A DNA stretch of 11,752 bases. Origin: an uncultured Lachnospiraceae bacterium. GTDB lineage: Bacteria > Bacillota_A > Clostridia > Lachnospirales > Lachnospiraceae. The stretch covers positions 1 to 11,752 of the forward strand of contig CAJUOF010000130.1 of the NCBI GenBank assembly GCA_910587905.1, in the 5' to 3' direction. The position numbers were made by a program, and so were the translations under genes. Of this stretch, positions 1 to 6,276 are shown piece by piece (position 1 is the first letter of the stretch; every line of letters begins with the position of its first letter). The notes beneath the pieces are model-generated. The model was not told where the DNA came from, searched no databases, and worked only from the letters and a program-made list of their open reading frames with translations.

Positions 1-155
1 GGAGGGCCCCTGCCCGATCGGTTTCTGCGCTTATGGGCTCGTTGGAATGGTTGGCGCAGCAGGCTTTGGATGGATCAATTGTCAGAATCCACTCGACAAT
101 TCCACGTTTCGCAATCGCTTAGTAAATGAAAAAAGAAAGGAAAGGTCGAAAAATC
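1..155 (+). other. upstream region of thiolase, possible tail of a preceding gene
   Basis: No complete gene lies here. All three forward frames are open from the window edge and stop at 120-122, 127-129 and 161-163. The frame that stops at 161-163 has a glycine-rich hydrophobic stretch that could be the C-terminus of a membrane protein, and its stop would overlap the thiolase start. None of the three peptides is recognisable, so I do not call a gene. The region also holds an inverted repeat (77-101) and a purine-rich ribosome binding site (138-145). No convincing -35/-10 pair was found. Confidence 0.4.
77..101. repeat. inverted repeat upstream of thiolase, possible operator
   Basis: AATTGTC (77-83) and GACAATT (95-101) form perfect 7-bp arms around an 11-nt spacer. 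TGG (71-73) and CCA (102-104) extend the symmetry if three bases on the left arm are bulged. The centre lies about 65 bp before the thiolase ATG, where a regulator could bind. It is not followed by a T-run, so it does not look like a terminator. The operator reading is an inference; it could be chance or lie inside the end of a preceding gene. Confidence 0.35.
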
Positions 156-1343
156 ATGGGTGATTTTAAAAATGTGGTGATCGTGTCGGGAGTACGCCTT
201 CCGGTGGGATCTTACGGGGGAAGTCTGAAAACGGTGAGTGCCATCGACATGGGGGCGATGGTGGTCAAGGAGGCGGTAAAACGGGCGGGTATCGCTCCGG
301 AGGAGGTGGACGAGGTGATCGTCGGGCAGGTGGGCCAGATTGCGGAGTGTGGCTTCGTGGCGAGGGCCATCAGCCTGGCGGCCGGTCTGCCGAAGGAGAC
401 GACGGCCTATTCGGTGAACCGGCAGTGTGGTTCGGGGCTCCAGGCCATTGCGGACGCCGTGATGGAGATCCAGACCGGCTATGCCGACGTGGTGGTGGCC
501 GCCGGAGCGGAGAATATCAGTGGACTTCCTTACTATGTGAAGGACGCCCGTTGGGGCGCCAGGATGGGGCACAAGAGCTTTGAGGACGGCGTCATCGACA
601 TCCTGACCTGGCCCCTTAACAATTCCCATAACGGGACCACGGCGGAGAACGTAGCGAACCGGTTTGGCGTGAGCCGCAAGGAGCAGGACGCCTTTGCGCT
701 GGAGAGCCACAGACGGGCGGTGGAGGCCGTAAAAAGCGGAAAATTCGCAGACGAGATTCTTCCGGTGGAACTGAAGGACAGAAAGGGAAATGTCACGGTT
801 TTTGATACGGACGAGGGCCCCAGGGACGGGCTCACCATGGAGAAGCTTGCCAAGCTCCGTCCGGCGTTTGTAAGGGACGGTTCTGTCACCGCCGGGAATT
901 CCTCCAGTTTGAACGACGGTGCGGCGGCGGTGGTCGTCATGTCCGAGGAGAAGGCAAAGGAGCTCGGGGTCTCGGGAAAGCTTCGGATTGAGGGCTATGC
1001 GGTGGCCGGAATCGAGGCGGAGATCATGGGATATGCGCCGAAGCTTTCCAGTGAAAAGCTGGCGAAGAAGGTCGGCGTGGATTTAAAGTCCATCGACATG
1101 TTTGAAATCAACGAGGCCTTCGCAAGCCAGGCGTTTGCGGTGAGAAGGGATCTGGGGCTTGACCCGGACAAGGTGAATATTTACGGCGGCGGCATTTCCA
1201 TCGGCCATCCCATCGGCGCAACCGGCTGCATTCTGACGGTGAAGGTGCTCTACGAACTGATGCGCACGGAGAAAAAGGACGCCATGATCAGCATGTGCAT
1301 CGGCGGCGGCCAGGGAATTTCCATGTATTTTACAAAGTGTTAG
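156..1343 (+). CDS. thiolase (acetyl-CoA C-acetyltransferase family)
   Basis: A 395-residue thiolase, the usual length for the biosynthetic family. These enzymes condense two acetyl-CoA to acetoacetyl-CoA, or run the reverse thiolysis, in the cytoplasm. The nucleophile is Cys91 in NRQCGSG, near the Cys89 of well-studied biosynthetic thiolases. His351 lies in SIGHPIGATGC and Cys381 in MCIGGGQG, completing the Cys-His-Cys set. The substrate-loop segment reads NNSHNGTTAENVA, keeping the histidine of the usual YHMGITAEN motif but otherwise divergent, so the acyl chain preferred is uncertain. I chose ATG 156 over the in-frame ATG at 126 because AGGAAAGG (138-145) sits 10 nt before it and the protein then begins at the normal thiolase N-terminus (FKNVVIVSGVRLPVG). 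The next gene encodes the following enzyme of the butyrate or reversed beta-oxidation route. Confidence 0.95.
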   Translation: MGDFKNVVIVSGVRLPVGSYGGSLKTVSAIDMGAMVVKEAVKRAGIAPEEVDEVIVGQVGQIAECGFVARAISLAAGLPKETTAYSVNRQCGSGLQAIADAVMEIQTGYADVVVAAGAENISGLPYYVKDARWGARMGHKSFEDGVIDILTWPLNNSHNGTTAENVANRFGVSRKEQDAFALESHRRAVEAVKSGKFADEILPVELKDRKGNVTVFDTDEGPRDGLTMEKLAKLRPAFVRDGSVTAGNSSSLNDGAAAVVVMSEEKAKELGVSGKLRIEGYAVAGIEAEIMGYAPKLSSEKLAKKVGVDLKSIDMFEINEAFASQAFAVRRDLGLDPDKVNIYGGGISIGHPIGATGCILTVKVLYELMRTEKKDAMISMCIGGGQGISMYFTKC

Positions 1344-1354
1344 AGAAGGAAGAG

Positions 1355-1401
1355 GGCTTCCGGGGAAAGGGAAAATTTCTCTTTCCCTCAAGCCGCTTTT
1401 T
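1355..1401 (+). terminator. hairpin with T-run between thiolase and dehydrogenase
   Basis: GGGAAAG (1363-1369) pairs with CTTTCCC (1381-1387), and GGCTT (1355-1359) pairs with AAGCC (1390-1394) as an outer stem. A small internal loop separates them. A run of five T follows at 1397-1401. This fits a Rho-independent terminator. Only about 40 nt remain before the next start codon and no promoter is visible in it, so it may act as a partial terminator or RNA-stability element that sets the ratio of the two enzymes. Confidence 0.65.
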
Positions 1402-1419
1402 ATGTGCAGGGTTGATTTT

Positions 1420-1433
1420 GGAGGATAAAGGAG
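1420..1433 (+). promoter_or_regulatory. tandem Shine-Dalgarno sequences before the dehydrogenase
   Basis: GGAGG (1420-1424) is followed by AAAGGAG (1427-1433), the second ending 9 nt before ATG 1443. The nearer copy has normal spacing and fixes the start. The farther copy is too distant to serve that ATG by itself and could act as a standby site. Confidence 0.55.
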
Positions 1434-1442
1434 TTTGAAACG

Positions 1443-2594
1443 ATGAGGTTACAGGATTTGAAAACGGTTGCGGTGATCGGTGCGGGTGACATGGGGCACG
1501 GGATCGCCCAGGTGGCCCTGATGGCCGGGTATCAGGTGCGCCTTTGTGACATCAAGAAGGAGTTTGTGGAGCGGGGCATAAGCAGGATCTATGCCAGCCT
1601 GGACAAACTGGTGTCCAAGGGAAAGTTTGAGGCCGGGCGGGCGGAGATGATCAAAAACGGGCAGGTTCGGGGGTTTGTCTCCATTGCGGAGGCGGTGGCA
1701 GGTGCGGAGCTGGTGGTGGAGGCCGTGCCGGAAAGTCTTGAGATCAAGAAGGATACCTTACGGCAGATTTCAGAAGCCTGCGGCGATGGGGTGATTGCGA
1801 CGAATTCCTCCACCATGAGCATTACCATGCTGGCGGAATATGTGGAGAAGCCGGAGAACATGGTGGGGATCCATTATTTTAACCCGGCGGTCTTAATGAA
1901 GCTGGTGGAGGTGATCTGCGGTGACAGGACTTCCGAGGAGACGGCGGCTTTTGCCTGTGCTTACGCGAAACAGGTTGGAAAGACGGCGGTTCTTGCCAAA
2001 AAGGACCGGCCGGGATTTATCGCCAACCGGATCGTCGCACCGGTGGTGGTCTACAACGGGCTCTGTATAGACCGGGAGGGAATTTCTCCGGCTGATATCG
2101 ACCTGTCCATGATGAGGGCCGGGCAGAAAATGGGGCCCATGGAACTGGCGGACTACACGGGGGTGGACGTGACCTCGGCCTGCCAGGATTACTATCACGA
2201 GCATCTTTCGCCGGAGTATGGGCCTTCGGAGACGGCGAGGAAGCTGATGGCGGAGGGACATCTGGGAAAAAAGACGGGGCGGGGGTATTATCTCTGGCCG
2301 GAGGCGGGGAGGCCTGAACTGGATGAAAGCCTTTATACGGGCCGGTACGATCCGAAAATTCCCAATTTCATCCAGGCCAACGAGGCGTGCAAGCTTTATG
2401 AGGAAGGAGTGTGCACTCTGGAAGAATGTGACACGGCCATGATTTTAGGGTATAATATGGAAGGACCCATTGCGTATATCCAGAACTTTGCGGCGGAGGA
2501 GATTTCCGGAGTCTTGAACCGGCTGGCGGATAAATATAATAAGGAAATCTTCCGTCCGGTGAAGACCATTCGGACAGGTGCCTATAAACGATAG
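1443..2594 (+). CDS. 3-hydroxyacyl-CoA dehydrogenase (3-hydroxybutyryl-CoA dehydrogenase type), two C-terminal domains
   Basis: NAD(P)-dependent enzyme interconverting 3-ketoacyl-CoA and 3-hydroxyacyl-CoA, the step after the thiolase upstream. The N-terminal Rossmann fold carries GAGDMGHGIAQ (residues 13-23) and the acidic residue D36 after strand beta-2, typical of NAD preference. Catalytic positions line up with the family: Ser122/123 in TNSST, His144 in GIHYFNP, Glu156 and Asn195 in GFIANRI. The first helical C-terminal domain covers about 187-285. The remaining part, to residue 383, is about 100 residues longer than the usual 280-residue clostridial enzyme and resembles a second 3HCDH C-terminal domain (Pfam PF00725), with KLYEEGVCTLEECDTAM and GPI motifs. 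The CdaR-type reading frame starts directly after the stop, which suggests cotranscription. Substrate chain length cannot be read from sequence. Confidence 0.93.
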   Translation: MRLQDLKTVAVIGAGDMGHGIAQVALMAGYQVRLCDIKKEFVERGISRIYASLDKLVSKGKFEAGRAEMIKNGQVRGFVSIAEAVAGAELVVEAVPESLEIKKDTLRQISEACGDGVIATNSSTMSITMLAEYVEKPENMVGIHYFNPAVLMKLVEVICGDRTSEETAAFACAYAKQVGKTAVLAKKDRPGFIANRIVAPVVVYNGLCIDREGISPADIDLSMMRAGQKMGPMELADYTGVDVTSACQDYYHEHLSPEYGPSETARKLMAEGHLGKKTGRGYYLWPEAGRPELDESLYTGRYDPKIPNFIQANEACKLYEEGVCTLEECDTAMILGYNMEGPIAYIQNFAAEEISGVLNRLADKYNKEIFRPVKTIRTGAYKR

Positions 2595-3778
2595 ATGGAT
2601 CAGGACTTTGCTTTTAAATGGAATCTTTCTTCCTGGATCAACACGGAAAACATGCAGCCGATCGTGGATAAGATCACTCCTCTCATCTGGACGGACATCA
2701 ACATCGTCAACGCCGGGGGGATGATCGTGGCTTCTCCGAAGAAGCATCGGATCGGCAAGTATCACAATGCGGCCAGAATGCTTTTGGAGAGTGAGGAGGA
2801 CCAGCTCATCATTGAACATACCAACGACGTTCCGGGAGTCCTTCACGGCGTGAATTTTCCCATCTGCATCGAGGGGGTGCGGGTGGGGATGATCGGGATC
2901 ACCGGAAAGCCTTCGGAGGTGAAGCTGATTGCGAAGCTGGTGCGGGAGCTTTTGCAGTTCCATATTACAGAGGCCAGAAAGGATCAGAAGGATTCTTATC
3001 TGGCGCAGCTTCGGTATCATTTTCTGTATGAGTGGCTGTTTGACAAAAGCATCGTGATTTCCAGGGCTTTTGAGGAGCGGGGGAAGGTGCTTGACATTCC
3101 CATTTTTCAGCCCTGGATCGTGGGGGTAGTCCTGGTGGAGGAACTGAAAGAGCGGGAACCGCAGACGGAAATGCTCCTGTCCTGCATCCAGGAGTGCCTG
3201 AAGGAGCGGGAAGGGAAGATTTTATCCATCTGCGTCGGTCCGGAAATCATTTTGCTCTTCCAGGAAAGGGAGACGGAGAAGGCGCTTGCGGCCATGTGGG
3301 GATCGTGGGAAAGCTCAGGGAAGAGTTCCCGTATTCTTTTCAGGCGGGGGTGGGGCGGGGGGTCACGGAGGCGGAGCAGATCCGACGGTCCCTGCAGGAC
3401 GCCAAGATCATGTGCAGGCTTTCCGGGCAGACGAAGGAGAACGAGATATGCAGCATGGAGGAGCGGCCCATGGAGATGCTTTTGCAGCTTGCGCCCAGGG
3501 AGGAGATGGTGCGGTTGTTCCGGAAGGCCTTTCATGGGTATTCGGAGGGCGAGCTGGCCCGGACTATGGAAATGCTGCGCCTTTACGCCAGAGACAACGG
3601 TTCCATTAACAAGGTGTCGGAGCAGCTTGGGATCCACAAGAACACGCTTCAGTATCGCTTGAACCGGCTGGCGGAAAGGACGGGATATGTCCCGCAGCAG
3701 GTTTCGGACATGGCGTATCTTTATGTCCTCATGAAAATTTACGAGCTGGAGATCGAGAGGAAGGATGGAGAGGGATGA
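2595..3778 (+). pseudogene. CdaR/sugar-diacid-type (PucR-like) transcriptional regulator, frameshifted
   Basis: The first part (2595 to about 3297, residues 1-235) matches the CdaR family: a putative sugar-diacid recognition domain (about 15-130, with IVDKITPLIWTDINIVN and FPICIEGVRVGMIGITGKP), then the start of the middle CdaR GGDEF-like region. Homology then moves to the -1 frame (GKLREEFPYSFQAGVGRG) and runs to the stop at 3776-3778. It includes the PucR-type C-terminal helix-turn-helix, about residues 334-365 after correction, with VSEQLGIHKNTLQYRLNRL. One extra G in the G4 run at 3298-3301 would restore a single protein of 394 residues, close to the family norm. Left uncorrected, frame 1 runs into an Arg/Gly-rich nonsense tail and stops at 3662, losing the DNA-binding domain. 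Family members activate glycerate and sugar-acid genes, which fits the kinase downstream. A sequencing error cannot be excluded. ATG 2595 directly follows the upstream stop and has a weak ribosome binding site; ATG 2652 is an alternative. Confidence 0.85.
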
Positions 3779-5013
3779 ATTTGAGAGCAGATGCCGAACG
3801 GATTGTGAGGGAGGCGATTGAGCAGGTGCTTCCGGACGAGGCTGTCGCCAGGGCGCTTGCGAAGCGGGAGTTTGGAAGCGGAGGGCTTTACGTGGTGGCG
3901 GCGGGAAAGGCGGCCTGGCAGATGGCGAAGGCGGCTTCCGGGATTTTGGGGGAGCGGATTGCGGCGGGGATCGTCGTGACGAAATATCACCATGTCAAGG
4001 GGGAGATTCCCCGCATGCGGTGTTTCGAGGCGGGACATCCGGTTCCGGACGACAATTCTTTTGCGGCCACGGAGGCCGCCATGGAGCTGGCGGCCGGTCT
4101 CGGGGAGGGGGATACCCTTTTGTTCCTGTTGTCCGGCGGGGGCTCGGCGCTGTTTGAGAAGCCGCTGATTTCCGGGAGGGAACTGGCGGATATCACGGAA
4201 GAGCTTCTGGCCTGCGGGGCGGACATCGTGGAGATCAATACCATCCGCAAGCGGCTGTCTGCAGTGAAAGGGGGAAAATTCGCCAAACTGTGTGAGCCGG
4301 CTCAGGTTTACAGCATCGTTCTCAGCGACATTCTGGGGGACCCGCTGGACATGATCGCCTCCGGGCCCACCGTGCCGGACACTTCCACCAGCGGGCAGGC
4401 CCGCGCAGTTGCGGAAAAGTACCGGCTGCACCTGAGCGCCGGGGCGTCGTCGCTTCTGGACGTGGAGACGCCGAAGACGCTGGACAATACGGAGACCGTG
4501 GTCACGGGAAGCGTGAGAGATCTCTGCATGGCGGCGGCGGAAAGCTGCAGGCGGCTGGGCTATGAACCGGTGTTTCTGACAGACGGGCTGTGCTGCGAGG
4601 CCAGGGAGGCGGGTTCTTTCCTGGCTTCCGTGGCAAAGAGCCACCAGGACAGCGGGAAAAGCCTGGCGTTTCTGGCGGGGGGAGAGACCGTCGTCCATCT
4701 GACGGGAACGGGGCTTGGAGGGCGGAACCAGGAGCTTTCTCTGGCGGCGGCGGAGGGGATTGCGGGCCTTGCGGACACGGCGGTCTTCAGCGTGGGCAGC
4801 GACGGCACGGACGGGCCGACGGATGCGGCCGGCGGCTTCGTGGACGGAGAGACGAAGGGGAAGCTTGCGGAATTGGGCGTGGACATTTACCGGGCGCTGC
4901 GGGAAAATGACGCCTATCATGCGTTGGATGCGGTCGGCGGGTTACTGAAAACCGGGGCCACCGGCACCAATGTCAATGACGTGGCGGTGGTTTTGATCAA
5001 AAGGGAGTCATAG
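3775..5013 (+). CDS. glycerate 2-kinase, MOFRL/DUF4147 family
   Basis: A 412-residue protein of the DUF4147 plus MOFRL family (COG2379, often named GckA or TtuD, and sometimes misannotated as hydroxypyruvate reductase). These enzymes phosphorylate D-glycerate to 2-phosphoglycerate with ATP, feeding lower glycolysis. Visible family blocks are VVAAGKAAWQMA (Lys45), LLSGGGSALFEKP (118-130), INTIRKRLSAVKGGKFA (155-170), SDILGDPLDMIASGPT (184-199), GTGLGGRNQEL (Arg317), VGSDGTDGPTDAAGG (340-354) and GATGTNVNDV (394-403). Lys45 and Arg317 match residues I recall being proposed as catalytic in characterised members. The ATG overlaps the stop of the regulator (ATGA at 3775-3778), with GGAGAGGG just before it, so the two were evolved to be translationally coupled. 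The frameshift upstream now ends translation about 110 nt earlier, which may weaken that coupling. A strong terminator follows. Confidence 0.93.
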   Translation: MNLRADAERIVREAIEQVLPDEAVARALAKREFGSGGLYVVAAGKAAWQMAKAASGILGERIAAGIVVTKYHHVKGEIPRMRCFEAGHPVPDDNSFAATEAAMELAAGLGEGDTLLFLLSGGGSALFEKPLISGRELADITEELLACGADIVEINTIRKRLSAVKGGKFAKLCEPAQVYSIVLSDILGDPLDMIASGPTVPDTSTSGQARAVAEKYRLHLSAGASSLLDVETPKTLDNTETVVTGSVRDLCMAAAESCRRLGYEPVFLTDGLCCEAREAGSFLASVAKSHQDSGKSLAFLAGGETVVHLTGTGLGGRNQELSLAAAEGIAGLADTAVFSVGSDGTDGPTDAAGGFVDGETKGKLAELGVDIYRALRENDAYHALDAVGGLLKTGATGTNVNDVAVVLIKRES

Positions 5014-5017
5014 CTTG

Positions 5018-5058
5018 CTCCGGCCTTTGCGGGAAACCGCAAAGGCCGGAGTGCTTTT
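5018..5058 (+). terminator. strong Rho-independent terminator after glycerate kinase
   Basis: A perfect 15-bp stem, 5018-5032 against 5037-5051, closes on a GAAA tetraloop, and TTTT follows at 5055-5058. It begins 5 nt after the glycerate kinase stop codon. It marks the end of the metabolic block and insulates it from the promoter that follows. Confidence 0.93.
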
Positions 5059-5080
5059 AAAAAAGAATTTCGGGAGAAAA

Positions 5081-5109
5081 TTGACAGTTTTTTCTTTGTT
5101 GTATATAAT
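5081..5109 (+). promoter_or_regulatory. consensus SigA promoter of the pilus-like operon
   Basis: TTGACA (5081-5086) and TATAAT (5104-5109) are both exact consensus and lie 17 nt apart, the ideal spacing. Transcription should start near 5116, leaving a leader of about 87 nt before the ATPase ATG at 5203. The leader can form two small hairpins (5129-5145 and 5153-5164), neither followed by a T-run. A stretch at 5148-5154 could also pair with the ribosome binding site region 5188-5194. Confidence 0.9.
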
Positions 5110-5202
5110 AGCATATGAAGCTTGTGCGGGGAAGAACGTTTTCCCTGTCCGTCCGGAAATCCGGGAAGAGCAGAAGACTAAGAATTAGGATGGGAAACGG
5201 TT

Positions 5203-6258
5203 ATGGATGTCATTGAATGCCTGACGGAAGCGACGAAACAGGGGGCGTCGGATATTTTTATCGTGGTGGGGCGCCCCATATCCATAAAGGTGAACGGAGT
5301 CCTGCGGGAGATCACGGATGCGAAGGTGCTTCCGGCGGATGCGAAGGAGTTTATCGAGAAGATTTATGAGCTGGAAGGCCATCGGGACATGAAGCATCTG
5401 ACGGAATCCGGGGACGATGACTTTTCCTTTGCGATTCGGGGGGTGTCCCGGTTCCGGGTGAGCGTGTACCGGCAGAGGGGCAGCCTGGCGGCGGTGGTGC
5501 GGGTGATTACCTTTGATCTGCCAAGGCCGGAGGAGATCGGGGTTGGGCCGGAGATTCTGGCCCTGTCGGATTATACCAAGGGCATGGTGCTGGTGACGGG
5601 ACCTGCCGGGAGCGGAAAGTCCACGACCCTGGCCTGCATCATTGACCGGATCAACGAGACCAGGGAGGGGCACATCATCACCCTGGAGGATCCGCTGGAG
5701 TTCCTCCACTCCCATAAAAAGAGCATTGTGAGCCAGAGGGAGGTGGGGTTGGACACGGGGAGCTACCTGTCCGCCCTCAGGGCGGCCCTCAGGCAGAGCC
5801 CGGACGCCATACTCCTCGGGGAAATGAGGGATTACGAGACCATCCAGGTAGCCATGACGGCGGCGGAGACGGGCCACCTGGTCTTGTCCACGTTACATAC
5901 CATCGGGGCGGCCAACACCATAGACCGGATCATTGACGTGTTCCCCCCGGAGCAGCAGAGACAGATTGCGGTGCAGCTTTCTTCCGTGCTCCGCTCGGTG
6001 GTGTCTCAGCAATTGGTGCCGACGGTGGACGGCCGTCTGGCGCCGGCTTTTGAGCGGATGACGGTGAATCCGGCCATCCGGAACATGATACGGGAGAGCA
6101 AATTCCATCAGATTGACGGGGCCGTGTACACGGCCGGCGGCGGGGAGATGTTCTCCATGGATTCCAGTCTTTTGAAGCTTTATAAGGAGGGGAGCATCAC
6201 CACGGACACGGCGCTTCGCTATGCGTCCAATCCGGATATGCTTTCCAAAAAATTATAA
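5203..6258 (+). CDS. pilT: PilT-type twitching motility/secretion ATPase
   Basis: A 351-residue hexameric ATPase of the PilT/PilU branch of the secretion NTPase superfamily, expected on the cytoplasmic face of the membrane, where it powers pilus retraction or a related motion. An N-terminal PAS-like domain (about 1-100) contains SDIFI, VNGVLREI and DDDFSFAIRG...RFRVSVYRQRG. The Walker A motif GPAGSGKST is at 133-141, the Asp box TLEDPLEF at 160-167, Walker B ILLGEMRD at 203-210, and the His box around STLHTIGAANTIDRIIDVFP at 229-248. The segment NPAIRNMIRESK (289-300) is characteristic of PilT rather than PilB. Length is normal for PilT and also for ComGA, so an assembly role is possible, since no other motor is encoded in this operon. 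ATG 5203 has GGATGGG at 5188-5194 before it. The lipoprotein gene starts 18 nt after the stop. Confidence 0.93.
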   Translation: MDVIECLTEATKQGASDIFIVVGRPISIKVNGVLREITDAKVLPADAKEFIEKIYELEGHRDMKHLTESGDDDFSFAIRGVSRFRVSVYRQRGSLAAVVRVITFDLPRPEEIGVGPEILALSDYTKGMVLVTGPAGSGKSTTLACIIDRINETREGHIITLEDPLEFLHSHKKSIVSQREVGLDTGSYLSALRAALRQSPDAILLGEMRDYETIQVAMTAAETGHLVLSTLHTIGAANTIDRIIDVFPPEQQRQIAVQLSSVLRSVVSQQLVPTVDGRLAPAFERMTVNPAIRNMIRESKFHQIDGAVYTAGGGEMFSMDSSLLKLYKEGSITTDTALRYASNPDMLSKKL

Positions 6259-6276
6259 CGGGATTGAGGGGATGAC

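Noticed and set aside
1..119. Minus-strand peptide running to the left edge (AIAKRGIVEWILTIDPS...)
   Set aside because: It looks protein-like, but a stop codon lies directly upstream of it and no start codon with a ribosome binding site is seen.
126..155. Upstream ATG 126 as the thiolase start
   Set aside because: It lacks a ribosome binding site and adds ten basic residues (KKERKGRK) that thiolases do not have; those codons are the purine-rich ribosome binding region of ATG 156.
75..710. Minus-strand reading frame of 211 codons opposite thiolase
   Set aside because: It overlaps the catalytic core of a clear thiolase and its composition (many His, Arg, Pro) is typical of antisense to a G/C-rich gene.
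3290..3310. Programmed -1 ribosomal frameshift in the CdaR-type gene
   Set aside because: No X XXY YYZ slippery heptamer in the zero frame at the shift and only a G4 run. The GGAAAG further on is already in the second frame. A mutation or sequencing error is simpler.
3342..3365. G-rich tract as a G-quadruplex or second indel site
   Set aside because: G-runs are present, but the reading frame is continuous through them and no regulatory placement is evident.
3286..3609. Third-frame plus-strand reading frame of 107 codons inside the regulator
   Set aside because: Gly/Ala/Arg-rich product in a G-rich stretch; homology in this region lies in the frame that ends at 3778.
3739..4920. Long minus-strand reading frame of 393 codons opposite the glycerate kinase
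   Set aside because: It is antisense to a gene with clear family motifs throughout, is rich in Arg/Pro/His as expected from G/C-rich antisense, and resembles no known protein.
5185..5877. Minus-strand reading frame of 230 codons opposite pilT
   Set aside because: It is antisense to the Walker motifs of the ATPase and has no recognisable domain.
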